A stretch of 64,000 nucleotides of DNA from Neoceratodus forsteri (taxonomy: Eukaryota > Chordata > Ceratodontiformes > Ceratodontidae). Location: the NCBI GenBank assembly GCA_016271365.2, contig CM028130.1:469683501-469747500 (forward strand). The letters are read 5' to 3'. The notes under the pieces are model-generated. The model searched no databases. It saw nothing but the letters and a program-made list of their open reading frames with translations, and was not told where the DNA came from. The translations under genes were made by a program, and so were the position numbers. This document shows, in pieces, positions 22,186-33,015 of the stretch; position 1 is the stretch's first letter; each line of letters starts with the position of its first letter.

Positions 22186-23336
22186 ATGGACAGTGTCAGC
22201 TTCCACATGGAAGCTGTAATGAGGGGTGAGACACCATGCTGCAGGGGCGTGACGCGGAGGGGCCCGTCGGTGTGCTCGATGCCCGCATCAGCTTGAGCTG
22301 GCACAGATAACCGAGATTGTGGCCGGTACCGCCTGAACAGGGCAATACTGAGACGGCTCTGCGAGCTGTGCAGTGATGTGATGCAGGCACCCTCACGACG
22401 GAGTCATGCTCTGTCCGTGGAGACCAAGGTGACAGCCTGCATGTGCCTGCTCGCCACGGGCACCTTCCAGAGGCCGACAGGGGACACCACAGGCATTACA
22501 CAGTCGGCCATGTCACACATCCTCACCCAATTCCTCAGTGCACTGCTGCCTCATGCTGCGGAGTACATCCATTTCCCCAGCACCGCGGCAGAGCGTACAA
22601 CAAACATGCAGGAGTTCCACAGGGTAGCACATATGCCTGGCGTGCTAGGGGCCATAGACTGCACCCATGTGGCCATTCGCACGCCACCTGGCCCCGACGG
22701 CCAGGCGTATCGGAACCGAAAGGGCTTTTCCAGTGTCAACTGCCAGGTGGTGTGTGATGCCACTGGGCGCATTATCAATGTCTGTGCCACACACCCTGGC
22801 GGAGCACATGATGCCTTCATATGGCACCAGTCTGCACTGTGCCATCGATTCGAGATGGGAACATCCCACGGGTCATCTAGTGGTGAGTACACATGTATGG
22901 AATGCAAACTCTGTGCAAGGGTGGAATGACACAGGTGCCATGGTAGTGGCACACAAGGATATGGGCAATATGGACCTGACATGACACTGATCTCCACTAT
23001 CTCCACACAGGTGACTGCGGATACCCACTCCGTCCCTGGCTGCTCACACCATACCGGCGCCCCACGACCCCAGCGCAGCTAGGTTTCAATGAGGCACATG
23101 CCGCAACACATAACATCATAGAGCGGGTGTTTGGGATGCTCAAGGCATGCTTCCGATGCCTGGACACCTCCGGTGGAGCCCTACAGTACAGCCCCCAAAA
23201 GGCCTGTGGGATATTCCTGGCCTGTTGCATCCTGCACAACATGGCCAAGGACCATGGGATAGCCGTACAGGTCCAAGAGGGGGACAGCGATGGGGGCGCC
23301 AGTGGCGCCGGTGATGTGGTGATGAGCAGCCCCTAG
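22186..23336 (+). pseudogene. Harbinger DDE transposase, copy 1, two exons, one nonsense codon
   Basis: Exon 1 is 22186-22882 and exon 2 is 23011-23336; the intron has GTGAGT...CACAG. Together they make 341 codons, close to HARBI1-like length. The DDE_Tnp_4 core reads GAIDCTHVAIRTP (Asp at codon 158), HPGGAHDAFIWH (Asp at codon 209) and NIIERVFGMLKACFR (Glu at codon 270), so the catalytic triad is intact. GDCGYPLRPWLLTPY follows the splice junction, as in the family. Defects: TGA at 22294-22296 (codon 37), upstream of the core, and three one-base deletions near the end of exon 1 that together keep the frame but replace about ten residues. The enzyme would cut and paste the element in the nucleus, normally with a Myb partner. 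Convergent with the Myb gene at 23872-25525. Confidence 0.85.
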
Positions 23337-23871
23337 GATGGAGGGACCCCGACTGACCCGGCAGGCCCAGCTGCACCGGGACACCATTGCAGAAGAGCAC
23401 CACGCCCAACACAGGTAAGTCAAGGGGACATGTGCAGGCAACACTGTCCATGCGCAAACCACAGGCACACAGGGAACACACCTGCATGAAGGTCAGGGAG
23501 TTGAAGGTTCCAGGCATACCAACACACCATCAGAGAGGGGAGCACTCATATGGACACACACACACACCAGGCAGCATACATGGGCGGCAGCACAGCACTG
23601 CGGAAATGACATTGCCAACACACAGCACCACCAACCACCCCCACCACCTGGACTGTCCATGTACGTGTGTCAGGACCTGGGCACCCTTGCACCTTGGTGT
23701 ACAGTGCAATGCAGGCATCATCATGCACACGCACCTGTGGACAGCAGTTGGGAGAGTGTGCAGGTGGTCCGTGTGTCAGCTTGGTGAGCAGAGCACCCAG
23801 CAGTGCACTGCCCACCATGACACACATTGCACACAGGGCGGCACCAGACAGGGCCTGCACTGGGAGACAGT
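23337..23871. other. Convergent 3' UTR region, Harbinger copy 1
   Basis: Lies between the stop codons of the transposase (+) and the Myb 1 gene (-). GC-rich, CACA-rich. Open frames here on both strands are compositional and have no counterpart conserved in copy 2. Confidence 0.5.
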
Positions 23872-25525
23872 TCAGTCAGGTAGCACTGTCCCACGGCCAC
23901 CACGGATGCGTGGGCGGCCCTGCCGTGGGCCAGCAGCACTGGCAGGCTGAGCAGGGGCCACATCGGGTGGTGCTGGTGCACCACCAGGGGTCCCACTGCG
24001 CGAACGCGACCTTGCCCGCACAGAGGTCTGCATCCTGCCAAACAAACTTGCACCAGGGGTGCTCGGGATGCCCACAGCAGAACCCGGCGTCGACAGGCCT
24101 GGTGTCGCACGACACCGGGAACGGGGAGTGGAGAGTGCACTGTGTGGGGTGTGTGGTACAGGGGCACCTGACAGTGTGGCCAATGCGTCCGCGACAGAGA
24201 CCACTGCCTGGGTCAACCTGTCAATGGCAGCGGTCACATCCGTCCGCATAAGGACCAGCTCGGCTCGGTCCCGAGAACACTCCCTGCTATGCTGCTCCAC
24301 GGACACAGACAGTGCCTCCACGGACCTTGCAACCCGCCCCTGCAGCTGTACCGACTCCTGCAGCAGGCGGGTGTGCACGTCCAATGGGTACTGTGCCCCA
24401 ATGGCATCATGACCCCCAGGGTGTGGACGGTCCTGGTGCACAGCACCCCTTGAGGGTGGGCGCTGTTCGCCAGGACCAGGTATGGGTGGATCAGAGGGCG
24501 GTGGACATATGCCACTGCTGGACACTGTACCCCCAGACCTGGTGTGCAACTGCTGCTGCCGCCCCTCCAACTGCTGAGCCCCCAGGTCCACCTGTTCCAC
24601 CTCCATGCTGACAACAGTGCCAGACACCTGCACAGCCACCGGTGCTGCCCCACCAGTGCTGACAGGCACAGCCTGGGACTGTGCCAGCATGCTGGTACAG
24701 ATGTGAACCAGGAAGGCCCAGGGCACGCGCTGGCCTGCCATGTGTCCGCCATGGGACACACACTCATCACTGCTCATTGCAGGCCTGCTATCATCAACGG
24801 TGCAGGTGCGTGCCACTGCCATAGGCACAGCATGCTGGCATACCTGCGTGCCAGACTGCTGTGACACAGGCTGTGCACCCCTGCACCCGTATCACTGACA
24901 CCGAGTTGTTGGCCCAGTGCATGCTGCTGCAGTGCCTGCAGGCTGGTGGCAGAGGTGGATGCTCCTCCTCCACGTCCAGCAGGTCTGCCTCACTGTCTGG
25001 ACCCACCACCACCACCGCCTCCTGCAGACGAACAGGATCTGTAACAGAAAGAGAGTACATGTGAGTGCATGGAACAACAGCCCCCCAACAACATCACCAT
25101 GTCATACCTGCAGTGATGGGCTTCCACCTGTCTGGAATCCTCCGCCTGGTACGCCCCATAATGGCACTCGGCTGCATGGCCGAGCAGTGTCTCCTCTGTA
25201 GGGGTCTGCTGCAACACCACTGGTGGCCCCCACCAGTGCCAGCACGTGCCACCCTGAAGGCTGCCACCTTCTACTTCAGCCTCCTGCGGTCAGTCCCCAT
25301 CTTCTTCCTGCATTCCTGCACGCGCTGGTGGCTTCCGTGCAGGTTGACGGCCCGAGCTACCCCCTCCCATGCAGCTGCATGCTCCTGAGGGGTGCCGCTC
25401 CGTCCACTCAATGTTGGCTCATCCTCCAGGTAGGCCTGGAAGAGGGCCTCTGTCTCTGCCGTGGTGAAGTTCGGCCTCCTCCTACGCCCGCCGTCCACAC
25501 CCTCAGCTTGGTTCTGGTCAGTCAT
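23872..25525 (-). pseudogene. Harbinger Myb/SANT-like protein 1, copy 1
   Basis: The ATG at 25525 follows a splice acceptor (AATACAG|ATCACC on the minus strand). Exon 1 (25525 to about 25108) encodes RRRRPNFTTAETEALFQAYL, then TPQEHAAAWEGVARAVNLHG and VQECRKKMGTDRRRLK, a Myb_DNA-bind_5-type trihelix domain. A TAG at 25273-25271 replaces the GAG present in copy 2, and frame changes follow. A second exon starts near 25038 (DPVRLQEAVVVV). The last exon is open from 24867 to 23872 and holds a Pro/Gln-rich linker, a helical region with RSVEALSVSVEQHSRE and LVLMRTDVTAAIDRLTQAV, and an Arg/Ser-rich basic tail (RARSRSRSGTPGG) that could be a nuclear signal. The family role is transposase import and end binding. 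Confidence 0.82.
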
Positions 25526-25816
25526 GGTGATCTGTATTGGTGGAAGTGGACACCTGTCACTGTGCAGTCGACAGCATTTCCCCATGAGCATAGCTGCCGG
25601 CCCGGGGGGGGTGCAGAAGCCCCCCCGTTTCCTCTCCGCATGGCAGATACTGATAGAAAGGGTGCCCTTTGTCCCTTTCTAAGTGCCCTTTTCATGCTCA
25701 GCCCCCTCAGCCTTTATCATCCTCTGCCCATGAGCATTGTCCTGAGCATCACACAGCATGTAACTCACCTCTCACCTGCAGTAACCAAATCAGCCAGCAC
25801 AACCCACAGTCGCATT

Positions 25817-25824
25817 TTTTATAG
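25817..25824 (-). promoter_or_regulatory. TATA box for Myb 1, copy 1
   Basis: Minus-strand TTGCGCTATAAAA followed by TGCGAC, a GGGTTGTGCTGG-like stretch and GGTTACTGCAG. The same arrangement occurs at 33003-33056 in copy 2. A GTGAG-type donor follows, implying a noncoding first exon about 290 bp upstream of the ATG. Conservation across two diverged elements supports a real promoter. Confidence 0.65.
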
Positions 25825-25839
25825 CGCAACACATGCAAA

Positions 25840-26440
25840 TGGTGTGGCTCAACTTTAATGACATGCTAATCGCCACTATCGCGCCTTGAATGGCTGATCG
25901 GATGATTTGCATATGTCGGTTGAATATCGCGTATTTGGCGCTTTGGCGCACACGGAAGGTCCGCTGAGCCAATGGCGCAGGTTTGTGGCCGCGCGCTACA
26001 CCGCATTACGCATGCCCAGACAGCTTACGATGCGCTCATCGTGCTGCAGACCTGCTGAGCACCGATAGGCAATTCAAGCCATGGCCACCATTGTGCCAGG
26101 CTACAGCACTGGGCACTATATGGCGCTGTGGCACTACCGCGGCAACAGTCCACTGTGGCACTGGTGTTCAGCTTGGCAGTCACGCAGGATGCCTATACGT
26201 CCCATGGCGCCAGCGTAGCCTTGCATCATTGCCGGGACCCTTGTATGCCCTCTGACCCTGGCGCTGGCATGCCATGTGTATCGTCTTCATTGCGCTGTCC
26301 AGTGACAGCGCCCATGTAGGTGACGCGCTGTTCAACAGCGCGATTTTGAGCCTGTGGTGGTCTATTGCGCAACAACCCATCGCAATACGAAGCAGCGGGG
26401 CTTCATATTGCCTCTTGCTGTAAAGTTGGTGCCATGACAG
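25840..26440. promoter_or_regulatory. Divergent intergenic region between Myb 1 and Myb 2, copy 1
   Basis: Noncoding stretch between the divergent Myb genes. It carries GAATATCGCG (25921-25930), GGCGCTTTGGCGCAC and several GCGC/GCGCAA motifs, like those at the element termini. This could let the transposase or Myb proteins bind their own promoters. The regulatory role is inferred. Confidence 0.45.
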
Positions 26441-28112
26441 AGTGACCATGTGTGTCCTGAGCCAGCTGAAGTGGCCAACCTGGTGGCCCTGGTGGAGCCC
26501 ACTGTGAGGCACTGTATGGTGAGGCCCCTCACCTTGCCTAGGGACCCACGTGTGGCAGCAAGTGGCCACTGACCTGGTGGAGGTCACTGGGCAGCGTCTG
26601 CTGAGCAGTGCGGTACTGCACAGTGACCTCCGCTGGAGGGAACCAGAACTCCTGACGTGGCTGCGCGTTCACGCACAGGCGGGGCGTGGTGCCTAGGCCA
26701 GGTGAGTGTACCATCTATGCACCTATATTCTCTGTAGGGGTGTGTGTGCTTGGGTGGCTGTGCATAGGTGTCAGTGTGTGCAGCTGTGCGATGGTTGGTT
26801 ATGGCTGTGTGGGCAGGCACTCTCACTGGGGCAGGGGCACTCTGCTTTTGAGTCACACTGATGTTTGTCTCAACATATGTCTCCCACAGGCCGGATTGTG
26901 AGGACACAGACCAGGGTAGATGGGCCATGCCAGGGCCCCCTGTGCCGGGGGTGTGCTAGCCCAACAGCAGCAGCACGGCAGCAGCGTCAGACCCAGCTGC
27001 TGGAGGAGTGTGAGTATCATTACTCATGGATGCTATTGCATGCTGGGGGCAAGACCACCAGCCATGCGGGACACAACCAAAGGGGAGGTCATAATTCCAC
27101 TATACAAAACACTAGTGAGTCCCCACACTGGAGTACGGGGTGTACAGTTCCCGAGACCATACCATGCATGGACATGGACTGGGTGGAGAGGGTTCAGAGG
27201 AGGCGACATGGATGGTGCATGGATTGCATCACAGGTCCCATGCAGACAGGTTGTGGAACTGAACATATGTACTCCTGGAGGGGAGGAGTGTGGGGATATG
27301 ATGCGACATACAAGTATCTTACAGGGGGAACAGAGTGCAGGAAAACAATATTTTTAAGCGTAAAGGATGTTCCAGGACTAGGGCATGGGATGAAGTTGGA
27401 GGGGACGATTCAGAGGAAACATGAGGATGTATTTCTTCACAGAATGGGTGGTGGACAAGTGAACACCTGCCAGAGGAAGTGGCGGGGGCCGACTTGGTCA
27501 CGGATCTGTGAATGCATGGGTTAGCCATAACGAGATTCTGGAGTTCAGGGGTAGGGGGAACGGACTTATAGGACAACAGAGTGAACGTGCAAGGTCAAAT
27601 GGACAGACTGGGTGTCCCATAGGCCCCTTATCTGCCGACACTGTCTATGTATCATGTATGTAGGCATGACACAGGTGACCTGCATCACAGTGCAGTATCA
27701 CGCACGCCTGTGTATCATCACTGGTGGTCCAGGCATGCACTGGGCACATAGCTGTGTAACTGGCATCGCACCACGCTGCTACATCACTTGCCAGCCTAGT
27801 TTGTACTGTGATTGACGTGGGCAGTGTGTGTGGTGGTGGTGCGCATAGCTGGTGCCGCCTGTTTGTGTGATGGCCATGTGCATGTTCACTGTGGGTGGTG
27901 CATGCCATCACAGGTGCGAGACATTGGGCTATATGGCTTGCAGGTTGGGTGGTGTTCAGGGTTGTGGTCAGTCTCAGCCATTGACTGTGTTCCCATTTTC
28001 CTAGGCCTCGAGGTACTCAGGAGGATGTCCCAGGAATCTTCAGCACCTCAGCCAGGTTGCAGATCGGAACCAGGAGGTCCTGCAGGCCATACAGCGCCAG
28101 GGTGATCGGTGA
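26440..28112 (+). pseudogene. Harbinger Myb/SANT-like protein 2, copy 1, degenerate
   Basis: Aligned by eye to the three-exon gene at 31271-32387. The exon 1 equivalent (about 26440-26700) keeps VANLVALVEPTV and, in other frames, DLRWREPELLTWL, with several shifts. The exon 2 equivalent is 26890-27009 (acceptor CCCACAG, donor GTGAGT). The exon 3 equivalent is 28005-28112 (acceptor TTCCTAG), encoding QVADRNQEVLQAIQRQGDR and a stop. Exon order, splice sites and the short helical C-terminus match copy 2. A CR1 fragment sits in intron 2. Too broken to be expressed as protein. Confidence 0.6.
27027..27662 (+). mobile_element. CR1-like LINE, 3' fragment, inside Harbinger copy 1
   Basis: Closely related to the last 650 bp of the CR1 at 46376-47518: both have GGAGGTCATAATTCCACTAT, ACACTAGTGAG, a GGACATGGACTGGGTGGAGA-like stretch and the 3' terminal GCCCCTTATCTGCCGACAC then TGTCTATGTATC. 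It is 5'-truncated with many changes. It lies in the intron of the Myb 2 pseudogene and so is younger than the Harbinger insertion. Confidence 0.85.
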
Positions 28113-28328
28113 AGGAGCCACAGGAGGGGGCGCCAGCAGGGGGAGGACCAGCAGCCAGCTGGGCCATAGCCCACATTCCCTTCCCACTTCTCCCATCCCT
28201 ATCACCCTGCCTTCCCTCTCCAAGTTGTTATTCCTTCCCCCTTGAACACCCCTGCCTTTTACCTGTCCCCCCCACTTGTACATAGTTTCACTTGGTTTTG
28301 TGATTAGTCCTTTAAATATACATTTCTA

Positions 28329-28382
28329 TTTTGATATGAATACTGTGTTGTCTCTGATTTGCAGCTGGCTATGGGTGCTCAG
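28329..28382 (+). other. Conserved block downstream of Myb 2, copy 1
   Basis: TTGATATGAATACTGTG, then TCTCTGATTT and a CAGC...GCTATGGGTGCTCAG stretch. The same block occurs inverted at 30976-31031 in copy 2, at the same distance class past the Myb 2 stop codon. It may be a 3' UTR, processing or end-recognition element. Confidence 0.55.
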
Positions 28383-28428
28383 TTGCAGGGTGTACATGCC
28401 ATCTGGGCTGGTATGGTCCTGGGTATAT

Positions 28429-28445
28429 GTGTGTGTGTGTGTGTG
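28429..28445. repeat. (GT)n microsatellite
   Basis: Short GT run in the right part of Harbinger copy 1. Confidence 0.9.
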
Positions 28446-28899
28446 CAGTGTGTGCATGGGGAGGTATCCCAGCATGGCAGTGCCTTCGGTTGGTCTTGCT
28501 GTCCTGCCACCCACTGCTGGGTGCACAGGGTGTGTCTGGCTTGTAGGCTTCTGTGTTGCACGGGCTGATGAGTGCTGGGGGACTGCATGGTTTCCTGAAG
28601 TGCCAGTCACTGCACATGGGTGGTGTCTGGGGTCACAGTGCAGGGCGCTGTGTGCATATGGGGGCTGATGTGCACTGTGGTTGTCAACCCCTGTGTGTCA
28701 GCACTCCTCTGCCTGCCAGTGGTTGTGCTGGGGTGTCAGGGCTCTGCTATGCTTTGTTGGCTTGTCCCCATGGGCACATGGATCATCCGTCCCACCCCAG
28801 TGATGCTGTGCTTGGGTGTGCCGGTGTGGTGTGGTTCTGCAGTGTGTTCCTGTGCCCATGTGTGGCATGGCTGGCGGTGGCCCCAGCCTGCCTCCCTGG

Positions 28900-29175
28900 A
28901 TGTGCAGTTCCATTGCTCTGGGGGGCTGTGCTTGCGCTGGCAGCTCTGGAATGCTCAGCTGAGCTTCCATGGTTGCGCCATAGCGCAACATTTTAGCTCA
29001 GCTTCTCCTTCCTGGTTGCGCGATGGCGCAGTATGTGCGATATTCAGACGTTGGTTGCTTGCGCTATTTGCTCTGCTCCATGTTTGAATATCGCACCTGT
29101 TGCGCATTTGCGCAACTGGTTTGTGCTTGCTCCTGCTGTTGCGCTACTTTTGAGCGCAGTTTGAATATCTGGGCC
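28900..29175. repeat. Subterminal motif cluster and right TIR of Harbinger copy 1
   Basis: Repeated TTGCGC/GCGCAA motifs, including the palindrome TTGCGCCATAGCGCAA near 28973 and GAATATCGCACCTGTTGCGC near 29086, lead to the TIR. Such subterminal repeats are typical binding sites for Harbinger transposase or its Myb partner. Confidence 0.6.
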
Positions 29176-29403
29176 AAAGTATCTTGATTCAAACCCTTCG
29201 ATCAGGAAAATCAGAATCCAGGCCCCTCTACTTTGTTTGAGCCCACAAGGCAGGGGTAGTAATCGCAACACCCACATCAGCCTGGTTACACTTTGTTTTT
29301 TAGGAGCCCTCAAACTGTGTGCTTGTAGCCTGGATTAAATGTTGTAGGCCCCAAGGTATAGAGGAATGTGTGGATCTTGTTTGTTAACAACTTTAGAGAC
29401 AGT
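29176..29403. other. Spacer between the two Harbinger elements
   Basis: About 228 bp of pre-existing sequence. TTTTAGGAGCCCTCAAACTG and the following TGTGTGCTTGTAGCCTGG resemble 37163 onward and 37387 onward. The two elements therefore appear to have inserted in different units of the same low-order tandem sequence. Confidence 0.55.
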
Positions 29404-30975
29404 GGCTCAGATATTCAAACTGCGCCCAAAAAGTGTGCAATAGCAGGAGCAAGCGCAAGTCCATTGCGCCCATGTACAAGAGGCACGATATTCAAAAACT
29501 GAGCCAGTCAAGATGTGCCTACAGCTGACGACTGAATTACGCACCACCTGCGCCATAGCACAACTAGGGAGGAGAAGCTGAGCATATCTGATGCACCATA
29601 GCGCAACAAGGGATGTTCAGCTGAGCAGTCCAGAGGCACCATAGCGCAACCGAGGACGCCCCCCCCAGCAGCAGTGCAGCAATGCAACTGCACAACCAGG
29701 AATGTAGGGGTCCACCACCCATGCCACAGATGGGCAGAAGAACACACAGCAGAACAGACATTGTCCTCCCACACCCCATGCATTTCACAACTGGGGGAGG
29801 GCTGGAATAACCACTGGCCCATGGAGACAAGCAACCAACCCACGGCTGGGCCATGGTGCCCCATCACACCCCCTGGCAAGCTGTGACCGGCACACAAGGA
29901 GGGCCGACCACCCCTTGCTACACCATCCCCCCAATGCAGAGAACACCCTGCACCATGACCCCCAGACACCCTACCCAGGAGCAGCGTCCACCACTGCAGG
30001 AAACTCCATGCATGCCACCCCCCCACTGTGACAATGCAACCCTGTGCACCACAGAACCATGCAAGGCAGCCCCACCATGAGCACCCATCAACAGGCGGCA
30101 GCACACAGTGATGCATCAACGGCATACACAGTGCCACCATGCACGGCCCCCCCGAGGTACAGCTGAGAGACCGACCATGCGTCGGCACACGAGGTACCCC
30201 ACACATGACAGGGCATGCCTCGGACCCCACCACCAGTGGTACAGCACCCTGCACACCCTCCCGAGGACACACCCCAATCCAGCACTGGCCACAACAGCCA
30301 GTGCAGACACCCACAGTGGTGCGTGGAAGCATGCACCACACCGGATGCAACACAGTGCATGGACAAACACCCACCCATACCCAAGGGCACAACAACACAG
30401 GGACACATTAGCGGGGCAACCAAGCCCCCAGCATGGGTCCATGGAAACCGTGTACACATGGCCTGTAGTTCTCCATGGCACAGGAGTGCCAGCCACCCTG
30501 CGCAGGCACTGTGGACCTGTATGCCACCATCATTTGCCCAGAGCACAAGTCACAGACAGTGGTGCACATCCCCTGCAACACACACAAGCCACAGCATGGA
30601 GGTGGGACAACAACCGTGGAGGCCACAGTGTCACCTGAGGCAGACATGCACCACACCAGTGACAGGAGGCAACCCAGCATTGTGACAGGTACAGTGGCTG
30701 CCCTGCATGGACAGCCACCACTGACATGCCAGCAGACCGTGCAGGTCAAAGACATGCAAGGGAGTCAGCTGCACAGGCCATGGATGGGCTGACAGGTGCA
30801 CCATGGACACAGAGCATGCACCATGGACCACTGCACACAGTAATCCAGTGCACAGAGAACATCACACACACCACAGACACTGACTGATAGCTACTCCCAC
30901 ACCATAGTCACTTCCCCACGGACACACACACATACCCATGACTGCACCAACCCTGATGCCATGCACACCACTGCA

Positions 30976-31031
30976 GCTGAGCACCTATAGCGTGCTGAAA
31001 ATCAGAGACCATCACAGTATTCATATCAAAA
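30976..31031 (-). other. Conserved block downstream of Myb 2, copy 2
   Basis: Inverted counterpart of 28329-28382, with TTTTGATATGAATACTGTG on the minus strand followed by GGTCTCTGATTTTCAGC and ATAGGTGCTCAGC. It survives while the flanking sequence on both sides has diverged strongly. Confidence 0.55.
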
Positions 31032-31270
31032 GACTTGTAATGAAAAACATCAAACAAAACTATTTACAAGTATGTACAGATGTGTGGGGGAGGGCCACAA
31101 ATAAGGTGAGGGTGAGTAAGGGGCAGGGGTGAACAAATGGGACAGGAAAGGAGGGGTGTGAGGGTGGGTCCAGGGGGTAGGGGAAATCAGGGGCATAGAG
31201 ATGGTCACTGGGAGCCCCACTCCCCACTCCGGCTGCTCTGCCTTCCGTGTCTCCGCCGGATACCCAGCCG

Positions 31271-32387
31271 CTAAAACCCCCGCAGTATGTTCAGTGATGC
31301 CCTCGCCATTGTCAAAATCTCCTGCAGTGCCTCCTGGATAGCCTGCAGCTGGCAGACACCTAGGACAAGGGAGCACAGTCAATAGGTGTGAATGCACAGC
31401 CCCATACAGCCCACCCACTGTGTATGGCATACGGCGATGGGACATGCTTCTGTGATGGTGTGTGATCACCCACAGTGATCACATCCACAAGACCTGCCCA
31501 CCCAGGTGCATACAGCCATGCGGACTGCTGCATACACCCATTGGCCAAGTCCTGCACAGCACCACTGTGGCTGTTTAGTGACATGGCTATGTGGTGCGAA
31601 GGCAGTGGCACAGCCATGTACCCGGTGCACGCATGGACCACCATTGACGCACTCCCAGACATGCAGTGCCACTGGACAGTGCTGACTGTAACAAGTTGCG
31701 TGCATGGCAGTGGTGTCAATGGATGGTGGCCATGCCCCACTGCCAGCCCTGTTACACAGCATGCAATAGTAATTATGGAGGTATGGTACTCACCATCATC
31801 AGGCCGGTCCCTCTGGTGCTGTGGACCTTCGCCCCTCCTAACGGCTCTGTCCTCCTGCTGGCGCCTCTGCTCCCTGGCCAGCCACCTCTCTTCTGGCCCT
31901 GTGGTGCAAACATGGAGAGAGGAACATCAGTACAATCCTGTAGCAAAGTCCCCTGCCCCATGTGTGTGCAATCCCACCCAGCCAGACCCACCCACCCCAC
32001 ACCCTGATAACACCACCACAGCCAACACCGGACGGTCCCTCCCCATGTTCCGGACACATGCAACCGTGATACCCATATGGAAGATAAAAGTGTGTGGACG
32101 TAACACCTACCTGGCCGTGGCACCGTGCCCCTCCTGGCATGTGTCTGCAGGTGGGAAAGCAAGTCCGGTTCCCTCCTCCTCAGGTCGCCATACCTGTGGC
32201 GGCACTGCTCCGCCATCCGCCACCTTCCTGTGGCCTCCTCCAGGGCATCGGCCACCTTCTGCTACACCTGGCTCCTGGACCTGTCCAGGGATGCCTCCCC
32301 AAACAGTGGGCCATACAGTGGCTCAGCAATGGCCACCAGGTTAGCCAGTTTGATTTGAGTCCACTGGGCAGCCCTCCTCCGTGCCAT
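31271..32387 (-). pseudogene. Harbinger Myb/SANT-like protein 2, copy 2, three exons, one nonsense codon
   Basis: Exons on the minus strand are 32387-32111, 31898-31794 and 31359-31271, totalling 471 nt (157 codons with the stop). Introns are GTAGGT...CACAG and GTGAGT...CCTAG, both phase 1, so the frame holds. Exon 1 encodes QWTQIKLANLVAIAEPLYG, then QKVADALEEATGRWRMAEQC and HRYGDLRRREPDLL, a Myb/SANT-like trihelix pattern with the usual WR..EQCR.R..DLRR signature. Exon 2 is charged (PEERWLAREQRRQQEDRAV) and exon 3 is a short helix (QLQAIQEALQEILTMARASL). The only defect is TAG at 32264-32262, probably from CAG. It is divergent from Myb 1. The DNA-binding role is inferred from the domain pattern. 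Confidence 0.72.
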
Positions 32388-33002
32388 CTCACTTGCTCAG
32401 TAGGTTCAAAATGGCTCTCTGCAGTGTGGCTCCACCACGTGCAGATGCTGCACAGTACAGCACTGCCATTCCCTATTGTGCTGTCACCAAACAGCGCAAT
32501 AGTGGTGCACCCATGCCTGACGCATGGCGCCTAGGGGACAAAGGTCAGGCACAGAGTCAAGGGTCTCTGGCACACGGACAGCCACAGCACCATTGGAACC
32601 CAATGCGTGTAGCACGATTGGGTGCCTGTGTGTCACCTCCAGTAATGGCCTACCGCGCTGTTGCCCCAGTGCGCCTATGATGCCCCAGTGCCACAGCGCC
32701 ATATAGGTGAACATCGCTGTAGCGCCACTGGCACAATGGTGGCCATGCCCTGCATTGCCTCCCGCACACAGCATGTCAGCAGTGCGGCAGGCACCTGCGG
32801 CAGCAACCCGGGCATGCGCAGTGAGGTGTGTACTGCGCATGTCACAGAACTGCGCCCTTGGCTCAGCACGTTCAACACAATTGCGCAAAGCGCAACAGCA
32901 CGATATTCAGCCGTCATATGTAAATCAGCTAATCAGCCATTCAGTGGCACAGCACTGCAATTTGCATCCACTTAAAGTTGCGCCTCACCTCATTTGCATG
33001 GG
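32388..33002. promoter_or_regulatory. Divergent intergenic region between Myb 1 and Myb 2, copy 2
   Basis: Noncoding. It includes CAATTGCGCAAAGCGCAACA then CGATATTCAGCCG (32878-32914), the same two motif types found at the TIR and subterminal ends. The equivalent region of copy 1 also has them. Binding by the element's own proteins is an inference. Confidence 0.5.
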
Positions 33003-33007
33003 TTGCG

Positions 33008-33015
33008 CTATAAAG
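33008..33015 (+). promoter_or_regulatory. TATA box for Myb 1, copy 2
   Basis: GGTTGCGCTATAAAGGTGCG, matching the copy 1 promoter in position and context. About 50 bases downstream is GGTTACTGCAG, then TATTG|GTGAGT. The implied 5' UTR intron ends at TTCTCACAG just before the ATG at 33162. Confidence 0.68.

Larger units (their letters stand above)
21714..29175 (+). mobile_element. PIF/Harbinger DNA transposon, copy 1 (three genes)
   Basis: Begins GGCCCAGATATTCAAA (21714-21729) and ends in its inverse (TTTGAATATCTGGGCC to 29175). AAA flanks both sides, consistent with the 3-bp duplications of this superfamily. Gene order from the left: transposase (+), Myb/SANT-like protein 1 (-), Myb/SANT-like protein 2 (+). 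The second Myb gene is degenerate and holds a CR1 insert at 27027-27662 in its second intron, which accounts for about 0.64 kb of the 7.46 kb. It is oriented opposite to copy 2 at 29404-37155. Confidence 0.88.

Noticed and set aside
22551..23006. 151-codon minus frame opposite the copy 1 transposase
   Set aside because: Antisense shadow of exon 1.
29508..30398. 296-codon minus frame at the left end of Harbinger copy 2
   Set aside because: Cys/Trp/Gly-rich product of a CA/TG-rich region, no recognisable domain, no ordered counterpart in copy 1. It overlaps other open frames on both strands.
31475..32344. 289-codon plus frame in Harbinger copy 2
   Set aside because: Antisense to the Myb 2 exons and introns; the minus strand has the splice signals and the domain pattern.
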